Notes: generated by a model not told the origin, from the letters alone. DNA of 64,000 bases from Streptomyces sp. BHT-5-2 (GCF_019774615.1 NZ_CP081496.1:6076001-6140000), one strand, 5' to 3'; positions 32,814 to 41,652 are shown, counted from the first letter of the stretch. Translations and numbers: made by a program.

Positions 32814-34658
32814 GTGAAGCTGCCGCCGTCCCTGTCGTCCGTCTTCTCCATGCTGCTCGCACGCCGGGTGCGTCAGGGCCTGTGCGTCTGTGCGCTGGCC
32901 GCCGGGCTGACCGCCGGCTCCGCGCTGAGCCCGCTGTCGGTCGCCGGTCCGCCGAGCGCCGATGCCAGCGACGCCACGCCCGACGCCGACGGGCCGCAGG
33001 CCCGGAACCGCGGCGTCCCCGACCTCGCGCCGCCGCATACCCCACGTCAGGGACGAGACGGCGCCTCGAACGAGTCCGGGGCAGCCGGCGACGTCGAGCG
33101 GGGTACGGGCATACCCGCCACCGCACTGGACGCCTACAAGAAGGCCGAGCGGACACTGAGCGTCGCCCGGCCCTCCTGTCACCTGCCCTGGCAACTGGTC
33201 GCGGGCATCGGCCGCGTGGAATCCGTGCACGCCTCGGGCTACGGCCTGCGCACGGACGGGACCACCGCGAAGCCGATCCGCGGACCGCGCCTGGACGGCA
33301 AGCAGTTCGCCCTGATCCGCGACACCGACGGCGGCCGCTGGGACGGCGACGCCGAGTTCGACCGCGCCATCGGGCCCATGCAGTTCATCCCCTCCACCTG
33401 GGCCACCCGAGGGGCCGACGGGAACGGCGACGGCATCGACGATCCCAACAACATCTACGACGCCGCCCTCGCGACCGGCCACTACCTCTGCGCCGGCAGC
33501 CGCGACATGAACCGCCCGGCCGACCTGGACAAGGCCGTCCTCAGCTACAACAACTCGCGCGAGTACGTGAACGCCGTACGGGGCTGGATGCGCACCTACC
33601 AGGGCGGCAAGGTCGTCGGGACACCGGACGACGCACCCGCCGTCCCGCACCACCCCGACCCCGCGCAGGCCCGTCGGCCCGCCACCACGGCACCTTCCCG
33701 GCCCGCCCGGACCGTCCCCGGCTCCGCCACCCCTTCCCCCCGCCGGCCGGCCCAGGCACCGGATGCTTCGGCAACCCGCCGTCCCAGTACGCCCGTCAAG
33801 CCGTCCACGCCGGCCCGCCCGGCCGGAAAGCCGGCCAAGAAGCCCGAACCCGCAACGCCGGACCGCAACAAGGACACCGGCCCCCGCCCCGCCACCGACC
33901 ACCGCACCGTCACCCGCCTGGAACTCGTCGGGGACGAGAACCTGGGTGACCGGACGGCGGGCCAGGCATTCGAACGGCGCGCGCAGGTGCGCGTCCTCGA
34001 CGTCCATGGGCACGGTGTGGCCGACGTCAAGGTGACCTACCGCATCACCGGCTCCACCGGGGCCTCCTTCCCCGGGCAGGGCACGACCGCCACCGTCACC
34101 GCCGACCGGCGTGGCATCGCCGTCGCGCCCGCGCTCCGGGCCGGCGACCGCACCGGCCCCCTCGGCATCGTCGCCACCGCCCCCGGACAACACGGCCCGG
34201 TCACCCGCACCTTCGCAGCGACGGTCCGGCCGGCACCCACGCCCACCGCCGACCGCCTGGAACTCCTCGCACCCGGGACCGAGCCCCTGCGGGCCGGGAT
34301 CAACAGCCAGTTCCCCGAACTCCCGCAGGTCCGCGCGACGGTCCACGGCAAGGCCGTTCCCGGGGTGCGCCTCACCGCGACCCTGCTCGACGGCACCGGC
34401 AACGGCAACGGCAAGAACGACAGCAACAGTGGCAACGAGGAAGCGTCCCGGCAGGCTGCCGTCGGTCCGCACTTCGAGGACGAGCACGGCGGGCCGGTCC
34501 GCACCCTCGCCCTCCCCGGCACCGATGCCGAGGGCCGGCTGAGCCTCCCGCAGCTCTTCACCGACGAACACCGAGGCGCCTACACGCTCCGCCTCACCAC
34601 CCCCGAGGGAATCTCCTTGGACGTCCCGCTCATCGTCGACGAGCCGGCCGCCTCATAA
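32814..34658 (+). CDS. Secreted lytic transglycosylase with Ig-like C-terminal domains
   Basis: The 614-residue enzyme should cleave peptidoglycan glycan strands outside the cell. A hydrophobic signal (LCVCALAAGLTAGSALSPL) is followed by the catalytic domain: IGRVESVHASGYGLR contains the acid Glu, GPMQFIPSTWATRGADGNGDG and NIYDAALATGHYLC are typical of MltB-like/SLT enzymes, and LSYNNSREYVNAVRGWM closes it. A 100-residue Pro/Thr/Lys linker leads to two bacterial Ig-like beta domains (LELVGDENLGDRTAGQAF and LELLAPGTEPLRAGINS). The GTG at 32814 is chosen as start but SD spacing is poor; earlier in-frame starts exist to 32739. Confidence 0.85.
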   Translation: MKLPPSLSSVFSMLLARRVRQGLCVCALAAGLTAGSALSPLSVAGPPSADASDATPDADGPQARNRGVPDLAPPHTPRQGRDGASNESGAAGDVERGTGIPATALDAYKKAERTLSVARPSCHLPWQLVAGIGRVESVHASGYGLRTDGTTAKPIRGPRLDGKQFALIRDTDGGRWDGDAEFDRAIGPMQFIPSTWATRGADGNGDGIDDPNNIYDAALATGHYLCAGSRDMNRPADLDKAVLSYNNSREYVNAVRGWMRTYQGGKVVGTPDDAPAVPHHPDPAQARRPATTAPSRPARTVPGSATPSPRRPAQAPDASATRRPSTPVKPSTPARPAGKPAKKPEPATPDRNKDTGPRPATDHRTVTRLELVGDENLGDRTAGQAFERRAQVRVLDVHGHGVADVKVTYRITGSTGASFPGQGTTATVTADRRGIAVAPALRAGDRTGPLGIVATAPGQHGPVTRTFAATVRPAPTPTADRLELLAPGTEPLRAGINSQFPELPQVRATVHGKAVPGVRLTATLLDGTGNGNGKNDSNSGNEEASRQAAVGPHFEDEHGGPVRTLALPGTDAEGRLSLPQLFTDEHRGAYTLRLTTPEGISLDVPLIVDEPAAS

Positions 34659-34758
34659 GCCGTCCCTAAGCCACCCCTGAACCATCCCCGAACCAGCCCC
34701 GCATTCCCCCACTCCCGCCTTACCGCATTCCCACATTCCTGCCGCCAACGGAAGTTCC

Positions 34759-36618
34759 ATGAGACGAATACCTTGGGCACGCACCGCCGCCCTGGGCCTG
34801 TGCGCCGCCATCGCCCTCACCGCCCCCACGCCGGCCTCGGCCACCCCCGCCGCGGGCACGTCGCCGCAGCCCACCCGGCAGGCGACGCCGGACGAGATCC
34901 GGCAGGCCCGGGAGACCGAGCGCTACTGGACCCCGGAACGCATCCGCTCCGCCGTACCCGTCGACGCCGCGGACGACGCACCGCGCAAGGGGCTGGAGGA
35001 CGTTCCGCAGAACGCGCCCAAGCCGCCCGGCAGTCGGCAGAAGCGTTCGCTGCTGGAGCCCAGTCACCTCGTCGACGAGGGCATGGCCACGGTCGGTGTC
35101 TTCCTGATCCGCGACGCCAAGGACCAGGCGACCCCCAACCAGTTCTGCACCGCCGCGTCCGTGGCCTCGCCGAACAAGAACCTGATCACCACGGCGGCCC
35201 ACTGCCTCAAGAAGGCGTCGGGCCTCAACTTCGCCTTCGTCCCCGGCTATCGGACCGGTGGCTCGGCGGCCGGCCAGGTGGGCGAGGCCCCCTACGGCGT
35301 CTTCCCGGTGAAGCCGGGCAAGATCTGGATCGATCCCCGCTACCAGTCGTCCACGCCCGACGACGACGTCGACTTCGCGTTCCTGCACGTCGGCCCCAAC
35401 TCCCAGGGCCAGCTCCTGGAGGACGCCACCGGCCGCGGCAACACCCTCACCAGGGTGCCCGCCACCAACCTCGCACGGGCAGGCATCACCGTCGCCGGCT
35501 ACCCCGGCGGGCAGAAGACTCCCCTACAGTGCACCAACGACACCACCGCCTTCCAGGGCCGGTTCATGGAGATCAAGTGCGCCGGCTTCCGCGCCGGCGT
35601 CAGCGGCGGACCGTTCCTGGAGAACTTCGACGGCACCCGCGGCGACCTGGTCGGCGTCATCGGCGGCTACAAGACCGGCGGCGCCTACGACCACACCTCC
35701 TACACCTCCCAGTTCGACGACGACGTCTTCCGCCTCTACAACCAGGCCGTGGGTGACACCCCCACGGACACCGGCAGCGGCGTCGGCATGGGAGGTTCCG
35801 GCACCTGGCAGCACGCCGGGCTCATGGCCGCCGGCCGCTTCCACACCGCCTCCGTACGCAACAAGAACAGCGACCTGATCGTGCGCTGGTCCGACGGCGA
35901 GGTCTCGCTCCACCCCGGCAACGGCAGGTACGGCTTCGGCAAGGACATCCAGCTCGCCAAGCACAAGACCTGGCAGCAGGCGAAGTTCATGGCCGTGGGC
36001 GACTTCACCGGCAGCGGCAGCCAGGACCTCTTCGTCACGTTCGCCAACGGCACGGTGAACCTGTACCGGGACGTCAACGAAACCAACAAGCTCAAGAACC
36101 GGGTCGAGTTGCGCGGTCCCAACGGCACCTGGAACCACGTCGTCGCCATGACCGCCGGCCGTTTCGGCGGCGGCAACACCCGCAGCGACGACCTCGTCGT
36201 GACGTGGTCCGACGGCGAGGTGACGCTCTACCCCAACGTCGACGGCAAGGGCGTGCACGGCGAGCGGCAGCTCATGCCGCCGCCCAACCGCACCTGGCCC
36301 TTCGCCCGTGACCTCGCCGCGGGCGACTTCGACGCGGCGACGGGCGACCAAGACCTCTTCGTCCGCTGGGTCGACGGCGAGGTCAGCGTCTACGAGGACA
36401 TCGCCGCCAGCGGGATCGGGCCGAAGCGGAAGGAACACCGGCTCCAGCCCGGCAAGTCTCCCTGGCGCGACGCCACCCTTGCCACCATCGGGTCCTTCGG
36501 CGGCCCCGCCCGCCAGGACGACGTCGTCGCCCTGTGGACCGGAGGCGGACTGACCCTGCACCCCGACACCACGAGAACCTCCGTAGCCCCCGGGCTCACC
36601 CTCGTACCCCGGTCCTGA
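34759..36618 (+). CDS. Secreted chymotrypsin-fold protease with FG-GAP-like tail, intact triad
   Basis: The 619-residue protein has a signal peptide (TAALGLCAAIALTAPTPASA), a 100-residue propeptide-like segment, and a protease domain with His in LITTAAHCL, Asp in DDDVDFAFLHV and Ser in GFRAGVSGGPFL, all intact. This contrasts with its neighbours at 31035 and 37536. The C-terminal half holds five repeats with the DLVVTWSDGEVTLYPNV pattern, like the tail at 31035, which may bind the cell wall or polysaccharide. The start ATG follows GGAAG. It may process other secreted proteins of the region, including lytic or toxin proteins, but this is conjecture. Confidence 0.85.
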   Translation: MRRIPWARTAALGLCAAIALTAPTPASATPAAGTSPQPTRQATPDEIRQARETERYWTPERIRSAVPVDAADDAPRKGLEDVPQNAPKPPGSRQKRSLLEPSHLVDEGMATVGVFLIRDAKDQATPNQFCTAASVASPNKNLITTAAHCLKKASGLNFAFVPGYRTGGSAAGQVGEAPYGVFPVKPGKIWIDPRYQSSTPDDDVDFAFLHVGPNSQGQLLEDATGRGNTLTRVPATNLARAGITVAGYPGGQKTPLQCTNDTTAFQGRFMEIKCAGFRAGVSGGPFLENFDGTRGDLVGVIGGYKTGGAYDHTSYTSQFDDDVFRLYNQAVGDTPTDTGSGVGMGGSGTWQHAGLMAAGRFHTASVRNKNSDLIVRWSDGEVSLHPGNGRYGFGKDIQLAKHKTWQQAKFMAVGDFTGSGSQDLFVTFANGTVNLYRDVNETNKLKNRVELRGPNGTWNHVVAMTAGRFGGGNTRSDDLVVTWSDGEVTLYPNVDGKGVHGERQLMPPPNRTWPFARDLAAGDFDAATGDQDLFVRWVDGEVSVYEDIAASGIGPKRKEHRLQPGKSPWRDATLATIGSFGGPARQDDVVALWTGGGLTLHPDTTRTSVAPGLTLVPRS

Positions 36619-36679
36619 GGCACCTGGCAGTCGTCAGTCGTCACAGTCATCACCGCCCCCCAGAACACCGGGAGTTCAC

Positions 36680-37414
36680 ATGTCCCACGCGCCTGTCACA
36701 CCCCCTCCCCCGCCGTCACCGCCGTCGCCGTCGCCGTCGCCGTCGTCCGGCTGGTCGGCCGCACCCGGACCGCAGGCCGTGCTCCGCTCGCCCGTCGGGC
36801 TCTCGAAAGCCGTGATGATCCTGCTCGGCCTGGTCGTCGTCGCCGACCTGTTCTCGCTGTGGCAGGGCAACCACTCGTACCAGCTGATCGGCAGGCTCAT
36901 CGGCGACGTCGACTCCGTGACGCCACGGGAGATCGACCAGGCGGACACCCTGTACCGAACAGCCGGGATCCTGCAGGTCGCGGTCACCGTGGCGACGGCC
37001 GTGGTCTTCATCGCCTGGTTCCACCGCGTCCGCGTCAATGCGGAGGTCTTCGCCCCGGAGCACCACGAGAAGAAGCGCGGCTGGGCGATCTGGGGCTGGA
37101 TCGTGCCGGTGGTCAACCTGTGGTTCCCCCGGCGGATAGCCACCGACATCTGGAACGCCAGCGCCGGCGAGCGCTCCCGTTCCACGGCACTGCTGAACTG
37201 CTGGTGGGCACTGTGGGTCCTGAACCTGCTCTTCGGCCGTGTTGCCAGCCAGCGGTACACCAGGGCCACGGGCCCTGAAGAGATCAAGGGGGCGTACGCC
37301 GGGCTCATGGCGAGCGACCTCTTCAACATCGCGGCAGCCGTTCTCGCCGTCCTCTTCGTGCTTCGCCTCACGCGCATGCAGCACGAGAAGGCATTGCGGG
37401 GGCCGGCGACCTGA
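36680..37414 (+). CDS. DUF4328 domain membrane protein
   Basis: The 244-residue protein has a Pro/Ser-rich cytoplasmic leader of about 35 residues and four membrane helices (VMILLGLVVVADLFSLW, ILQVAVTVATAVVFIAWFHRV, GWAIWGWIVPVVNLWFPRRI and IAAAVLAVLFVLRLTRM). The segment WIVPVVNLWFPRR and the WWALWVLNLL helix are typical of DUF4328, a common Streptomyces membrane family of unknown function. ATG at 36680 follows GGGAG. It is flanked by secreted-protein genes but shows no evident link to them. Confidence 0.88.
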   Translation: MSHAPVTPPPPPSPPSPSPSPSSGWSAAPGPQAVLRSPVGLSKAVMILLGLVVVADLFSLWQGNHSYQLIGRLIGDVDSVTPREIDQADTLYRTAGILQVAVTVATAVVFIAWFHRVRVNAEVFAPEHHEKKRGWAIWGWIVPVVNLWFPRRIATDIWNASAGERSRSTALLNCWWALWVLNLLFGRVASQRYTRATGPEEIKGAYAGLMASDLFNIAAAVLAVLFVLRLTRMQHEKALRGPAT

Positions 37415-37535
37415 GGACCGGGAGGCGTTCCCGCTCCTGCCGTCCCGACTCCGAACCGTGCCGAACGGCGCCGGAGCCCATACGGCACCCCACCCTTCAA
37501 CTTGGCTCCTACGCCAGCGATTCAGGAAGAAGTAC

Positions 37536-39413
37536 ATGCACAGCACACGTCCGCGTACCACGTGGAAGGTCGGCCTTCTCGCCACCGCCACGGCCGCCGT
37601 TGCGCTGGCCACCACCCCGGCGAACGCCGTGGTCGGCGAGTCCGTCAAGGACAGCACCTACACGTTCACGGCGAAGCTCGACATCGGCAACGGCGAGCGC
37701 AGTTGCTCCGGCTCCCTGGTGGACAGCCAGTGGGTGATCACTGCCAGCAGCTGCTTCGCCGACAACCCCGCCACCGGCTTCAAGATCGCGGCCGGCGCGC
37801 CCAAGCTCAAGACCACGGCGACCATCGGCCGTACCGACCTCACCAGCCAGAGCGGCCAGGTGTCGGACGTGGTGGAGCTCGTGCCCCGTGCCGACCGCGA
37901 CCTGGTGATGGCCAGGCTCGCCGAGCCGGTCCCGAACGTCAGCCCCCTGGCGCTCGGCTACACCGCACCCGCCAAGGGCGAGACCCTGGAGGTGGCGGGG
38001 TACGGCCGGACCAAGGACCAGTGGGTCCCCGACCGCCTCCACGCCGCCGCTTTCCAGGTCGACTCGGTCGCCGACACCTCGATCGGCATCACGGGGAAGT
38101 CGCCGGACGGCGCCGGCATCTGCAAGGGTGACACCGGCGGCCCCGCCTTCCGGAAGACCGACGGCGGTCTTGAGCTGGTGGCCGTCAACAGCCGCTCCTG
38201 GCAGGGCGGTTGCTTCGCCTCGGCCGAGACCCGCCGGGGCGCCGTCAACACCCGCGTCGACGACATCAACCCCTGGATCCAGCAGGTACTCGCCCGCCCC
38301 CAGGAGCAGCTGACCGCGTCCGCCGACTTCAACGGCGACGGCAAGGACGACCTCGTCATGCTGCACAACTACGGCAGGTCCAAGGACGGCCGCAACGAGG
38401 CCGGCCTGTGGCTGCTCGACGGCACGGAGAACGGCTTCAAGGCACCGCGAACCGTGTGGGACAGCGGCACGGACAGCTGGAACTGGAACGCCAGCAAGCT
38501 GGTCGCGGGCGACTTCGACGGCGACGGCAAGACCGACCTCGCCGTGCTGTACAACTACGGACGCACCGACGACGGCAAGCGCAACCAGACCGGCCTGTGG
38601 ATCTTCTCCGGCACCGGCAACGGCTTCAAGGCACCCCAGAAGGTCTGGGACAGCGGCACGGACAGCTGGAACTGGAACGCCAGCAAGCTCACCACCGGCG
38701 ACTTCAACGGCGACGGCAAGACCGACCTCGCCGTCCTCTACGACTACGGACGCACCGACGACGGCAAACGCAACCACACCGGCCTGTGGATCTTCTCCGG
38801 CACCGGCAACGGCCTGAAGGCACCCCAGAAGGTCTGGGACAGCGGCACGGACAGCTGGAACTGGAACGCCAGCAAGCTCACCACCGGCGACTTCAACGGC
38901 GACGGCAAGACCGACCTCGCCGTCCTCTACGACTACGGGCAGACCGGCAACGGCCGCAACCAAAGTGCACTGTGGGTCTTCTCCAGCACGGGTGACGGCT
39001 TCAAGGCACCCCGCAAGGTCTGGGACAGCGCCTCCGACAGCTGGAACTGGAACGCCAGCAAGCTCACCACCGGCGACTTCAACGGCGACGGCAAGACCGA
39101 CCTCGCCGTCCTCTACGACTACGGACGCACCGACGACGGCAAACGCAACCACACCGGCCTGTGGGTCTTCTCCAGCGCCGGTGACGGCTTCAAGGCACCC
39201 CGCAAGGTCTGGGACAGCGCCTCCGACAGCTGGAACTGGAACGCCAGCAAGCTCACCACCGGCGACTTCAACGGCGACGGCAAGACCGACCTCGCCGTCC
39301 TCTACGACTACGGCGTGGGTACGGACGGGCGCCGTACGACCGCCGCGTGGACCTTCACCAGCACGGGCGAGCAGTTCACCGCACCGCGCAAGGTCTGGAG
39401 CAACGCCCTGTAA
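37536..39413 (+). CDS. Secreted chymotrypsin-fold pseudoprotease with tandem VCBS/FG-GAP repeats
   Basis: The 625-residue protein has a signal peptide (VGLLATATAAVALATTPANA), a trypsin-like domain to about residue 255 and six tandem repeats. As in its paralogues the His box reads VITASSCF (His to Ser) and the nucleophile box CKGDTGGPAF (Ser to Thr); the Asp in DRDLVMARL is kept. The repeats hold the calcium-loop-like FNGDGKTDLAVLYDYG and form a beta-propeller as in integrin-type FG-GAP domains. Repeat DNA is nearly identical, see the separate entry. A binding role for the inactive domain is the simplest reading. ATG 37536 follows AGGAAG. Confidence 0.82.
   Translation: MHSTRPRTTWKVGLLATATAAVALATTPANAVVGESVKDSTYTFTAKLDIGNGERSCSGSLVDSQWVITASSCFADNPATGFKIAAGAPKLKTTATIGRTDLTSQSGQVSDVVELVPRADRDLVMARLAEPVPNVSPLALGYTAPAKGETLEVAGYGRTKDQWVPDRLHAAAFQVDSVADTSIGITGKSPDGAGICKGDTGGPAFRKTDGGLELVAVNSRSWQGGCFASAETRRGAVNTRVDDINPWIQQVLARPQEQLTASADFNGDGKDDLVMLHNYGRSKDGRNEAGLWLLDGTENGFKAPRTVWDSGTDSWNWNASKLVAGDFDGDGKTDLAVLYNYGRTDDGKRNQTGLWIFSGTGNGFKAPQKVWDSGTDSWNWNASKLTTGDFNGDGKTDLAVLYDYGRTDDGKRNHTGLWIFSGTGNGLKAPQKVWDSGTDSWNWNASKLTTGDFNGDGKTDLAVLYDYGQTGNGRNQSALWVFSSTGDGFKAPRKVWDSASDSWNWNASKLTTGDFNGDGKTDLAVLYDYGRTDDGKRNHTGLWVFSSAGDGFKAPRKVWDSASDSWNWNASKLTTGDFNGDGKTDLAVLYDYGVGTDGRRTTAAWTFTSTGEQFTAPRKVWSNAL
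38318..39410 (+). repeat. Tandem 189-bp coding repeats (VCBS/FG-GAP)
   Basis: The sequence TGGAACTGGAACGCCAGC recurs at 38478, 38667, 38856, 39042 and 39231, giving periods of 189, 189, 186 and 189 bp (63 or 62 codons). Units are almost identical at DNA level, more alike than protein selection requires, which points to recent duplication or gene conversion. Unit number may therefore differ between strains and may be miscounted by short-read assembly. Confidence 0.9.
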
Positions 39414-39430
39414 CCGCAGCGCGATTTCCT

Positions 39431-39458
39431 GGGGCCGACGCTTTCCCGCGTCGGCCCC
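39431..39458 (+). terminator. Terminator after the VCBS-repeat gene
   Basis: Arms GGGGCCGACGC and GCGTCGGCCCC pair perfectly (11 bp) around TTTCCC, 17 bp after the stop. Confidence 0.75.
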
Positions 39459-39636
39459 ACGGCTTTGGGCGAGAACCGGCAACAGAACTACGCGAGAAAT
39501 TCCACCGCCTTCTCCGTCCTCGAACGGCGCAACCTTGCCCGCCGTTGGAGTGGGAAATCTGCGCGCCTGCGTGAATTGCGGCATCCGGAGGTACTCATCC
39601 CGCATCCGATTTCCCTCCCAGCAGGAGAAAAACACG

Positions 39637-40260
39637 ATGCCTCCCTACATAGGCCGTTGGCTTGCCGCAGCGGCGCTCGCCGCAGCGGCAGTCGCCCCTC
39701 TCGCCGGTCCGGCCCAGGGCGTACCTCAAGTCCGGACCCCCGGGGTGAGCGATGGCCACGGCCGCGCTCAGCGGCACGACGGGTGCGACGAGTGCCGCGG
39801 CGACGACGACGGATTCGGCGCCCGTGACCTCGACCCAAGGGGCATCGATCCGGGGGACATCGGCGGGGGTGACGGCGACCGGGGCGACGGCCGGGGGCAC
39901 GACGGGTGCGACGAGTGCCGCGGCGACGATCACGGATTCGGCGCCGGCGACATCGACCCGGGAGGAACCGACCCGGGGGACATCAACGGAGACGGCGAGC
40001 GCGGCGACGGCCAGCGACACCACGAGTGCCACCAGTGCCGCGGCGACGACGAGGGTTACGGCTACGGCCACGGCTCGCGCGATGTCCGCCCGAAGGGCGT
40101 CGGCAGGCACGGCAGCCAACGGCGGGACGGGGACGGTCTCGGCCTGGACGACCCCTTCCCGTTCGACTTCGACGGGGGGTTCAGCTCCGGACTCTTCTGC
40201 CTGGGACCGTTCGGCTTGGACCCGTTCGGCTTCTGCCGGACCCTGTCCAGTTGGTTCTGA
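39637..40260 (+). CDS. Secreted protein with three CxxCRGDD repeats
   Basis: The 207-residue protein starts with a signal peptide (LAAAALAAAAVAPLAGPAQG) and GGAGAAAA before the ATG. Three repeats of 40-41 residues follow, each with a Cys pair and an Arg-Gly-Asp: HDGCDECRGDDDGFGARD, HDGCDECRGDDHGFGAGD and HHECHQCRGDDEGYGYGH, separated by Asp/Gly-rich DPGDI linkers. The acidic, Asp-dense linkers look calcium-binding and the CxxC with His looks zinc- or disulfide-forming. The C-terminus is Phe/Asp/Gly-rich with two more Cys (LFCLGPFGLDPFGFCRTL). I know no named family with this pattern. Confidence 0.75.
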   Translation: MPPYIGRWLAAAALAAAAVAPLAGPAQGVPQVRTPGVSDGHGRAQRHDGCDECRGDDDGFGARDLDPRGIDPGDIGGGDGDRGDGRGHDGCDECRGDDHGFGAGDIDPGGTDPGDINGDGERGDGQRHHECHQCRGDDEGYGYGHGSRDVRPKGVGRHGSQRRDGDGLGLDDPFPFDFDGGFSSGLFCLGPFGLDPFGFCRTLSSWF

Positions 40261-40293
40261 CCCCCGGGCAAAGACAAGCAGCGACCGCAGAAC

Positions 40294-40322
40294 GGGGCCT
40301 CCGGCATGAAGCCGGAGGCCCC
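40294..40322 (+). terminator. Terminator after the CxxCRGDD gene
   Basis: Arms GGGGCCTCCGGC and GCCGGAGGCCCC pair perfectly (12 bp) around ATGAA, 33 bp after the stop, followed by ATTCC. Confidence 0.75.
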
Positions 40323-40346
40323 ATTCCAGGATGAAGTCCCAGGTGG

Positions 40347-40375
40347 AGCGGACGAGTCGGCCTGTACGCCGGGCT
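40347..40375. repeat. Left att-like repeat resembling the rnpB 3' end
   Basis: These 29 bp match 51968-51996 at 27 positions (core AGCGGACGAGTCGGCCT, then TACGCCGGG). On the minus strand the core reads CCCGGCGTACAGGCCGACTC, which is how I recall the 3' end of actinobacterial RNase P RNA. No other rnpB sequence follows. It may be an attachment site left by an integrative element. Confidence 0.5.
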
Positions 40376-40472
40376 TCGACTCACGGCAGAAGCCCACGGC
40401 TGGAGACCTGCTCAGAAACCATGCCAACGTACGGGTGTCGGAAAACCGCAGCTCAGCGGAGGACGAATCCCA

Positions 40473-40613
40473 CTCACCGTCCCACTGACCGCGGCAACCG
40501 ACACGACGTCACCCAGCTGATGCCACTGCTGGATGGGTGGAGCACACCTTCGCGTGGTTGCACCGGTTCAAACGCCTGCGGATCCGCTACGAGATACGCG
40601 CCGGCCTCCACCC
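40473..40613 (+). pseudogene. IS5-family transposase remnant
   Basis: Two short blocks typical of IS5-like transposases are visible: DRGNRHDVTQLMPLLDG (about 40490-40540) and, after a deletion and frame change, VEHTFAWLHRFKRLRIRYE (40535-40600). The active-site region between them is missing. The remnant overlaps the end of the truncated DedA gene, so the insertion or a later deletion destroyed that gene. Confidence 0.7.
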
Positions 40614-40796
40614 GATGACGGCGGGCAGCGCCGGCATGCCCGCATACGCCAGGCCGCCCGCAACCAGCAGCAGTCCGAGAGTGGGCACGAACGGGCCGCG
40701 GAAGAGCACCGACTCCAGCGCCACCAGCGCCGTGATCACGAGGTACGCGGCGGGTGGCGGCACCGTCGTCAGCAGGTCGCCGGGCGTCATCGTCAT
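40587..40796 (-). pseudogene. Truncated DedA-family membrane protein gene
   Basis: The 69-residue reading frame starts at an ATG overlapping the methyltransferase stop (TGATG). It has PPPAAYLVITALVALESVLF and VPTLGLLLVAGGLAYAG, the first re-entrant and membrane segment of DedA flippase-like proteins, then stops where the IS5-like remnant begins. About two thirds of the family length is absent. Coupling to a phospholipid-methyltransferase-like gene suggests the pair once acted on membrane lipids. Confidence 0.65.
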
Positions 40797-41548
40797 CACT
40801 GGCCGAAAGAATCCGAGTCCGTGCCGTATACACACCGCTCGGGTGCCCTCAGGTGCCGAACCCGTGCGGGCGGCAGGTTGCGCCACACGACGCTGTCGCC
40901 ATTCACATCGCCGTAGCGGGCGGAGAACTCGGCCAGTACGGCCGCCACCGCGCGGTACCGGGCAGTCTCGGCGCGCCGGGCGAGCAGGGTCCGTAAGGAC
41001 AGCGTCCCGAGATAGCCGAAGAAGGTCAGATGTCCGCCGGGGACCAAGGCGGTCAGGTACCGATCCATCAGGGAACGCACCAGGTCGGGGGCGAAGTTCA
41101 TGAAGGGCAGGCAGGAGACGATCACGTCGTAGCTGTTCTCGGGCAGGGGGGTGTGGCAGATCGACCTCGGGATGATCCGGATCTGCTCGGATGCGGCGGC
41201 CAGCACCGGGTCCGTCCGCAGCGCCTCGGTCAGCAGTCGCACGAAGTGGGGGTTGATCTCGACGGTGTCCAGCCGGTCGCCGGGCCCGATGCCTTCGGCC
41301 AGGGCGCGGGTTACCGTGCCGGTTCCCGCGCCGACCTCCAGGACGCGCAGAGGGCTGCGGCCGTTGGGGGCGGGCAGCGGCGCGGCGAGCCGCCGCGCGA
41401 GTGGGGAACCACTGGGTGCGACCGCGCCGGTGGTGTGCATGGCACGGGCGGCTTCCCGGAGGAACGCGGTGGGACCGTTGCGGCGTGGAGTGGTGGTCGG
41501 GGTGGTGATCACGGGAGCGGTCGGGACGGTAGCCGGTGTGTGGTTCAT
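40796..41548 (-). CDS. Class I SAM methyltransferase, PmtA-like
   Basis: The 250-residue cytoplasmic protein has SAM motif I VLEVGAGTGTVTRALA near residue 96, the acidic residue of motif II in DTVEINPHFVRLL, and IIVSCLPFMNF-like VIVSCLPFMNFAP at the position of motif IV. The order SCLPFMNF followed by LTALVPGGHLTFFGYLGTL is that of phospholipid N-methyltransferase (PmtA) relatives. The start at 41548 precedes PTAPVITTP; upstream in-frame sequence runs through the divergent promoter and is rejected. It is coupled to the DedA remnant and diverges from a two-component system, which may control it. Confidence 0.82.
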   Translation of the reverse strand: MNHTPATVPTAPVITTPTTTPRRNGPTAFLREAARAMHTTGAVAPSGSPLARRLAAPLPAPNGRSPLRVLEVGAGTGTVTRALAEGIGPGDRLDTVEINPHFVRLLTEALRTDPVLAAASEQIRIIPRSICHTPLPENSYDVIVSCLPFMNFAPDLVRSLMDRYLTALVPGGHLTFFGYLGTLSLRTLLARRAETARYRAVAAVLAEFSARYGDVNGDSVVWRNLPPARVRHLRAPERCVYGTDSDSFGQ

Positions 41549-41600
41549 GTTCACAACGCTAGGTAGGGGCCGCAGGTGTTCCATCGGCCGTTCCACTGCG

Positions 41601-41628
41601 GTCACCCCGTACCAAAGTAGGGGGTGAC
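41601..41628. promoter_or_regulatory. Inverted repeat between methyltransferase and two-component genes
   Basis: Arms GTCACCCC (41601-41608) and GGGGTGAC (41621-41628) are perfect and flank GTACCAAAGTAG, in the 104-bp gap between the divergent starts. It is a plausible target of the neighbouring NarL-type response regulator, which normally binds inverted half sites. Confidence 0.5.
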
Positions 41629-41652
41629 GACCGTCAACTAGCCGATGCTGGA

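Noticed and set aside
30861..34571. 1236-residue minus-strand frame across several secreted genes
   Set aside because: It runs antisense to clear genes with signal peptides and FG-GAP repeats and has no recognisable domain.
38470..39290. CRISPR-like regular repeats
   Set aside because: The 189-bp units are coding VCBS/FG-GAP repeats in one frame, with no short repeat-spacer pattern and no cas genes.
40347..40375. A complete RNase P RNA gene
   Set aside because: Only the last part of an rnpB-like sequence is present at each site; no further rnpB sequence follows.
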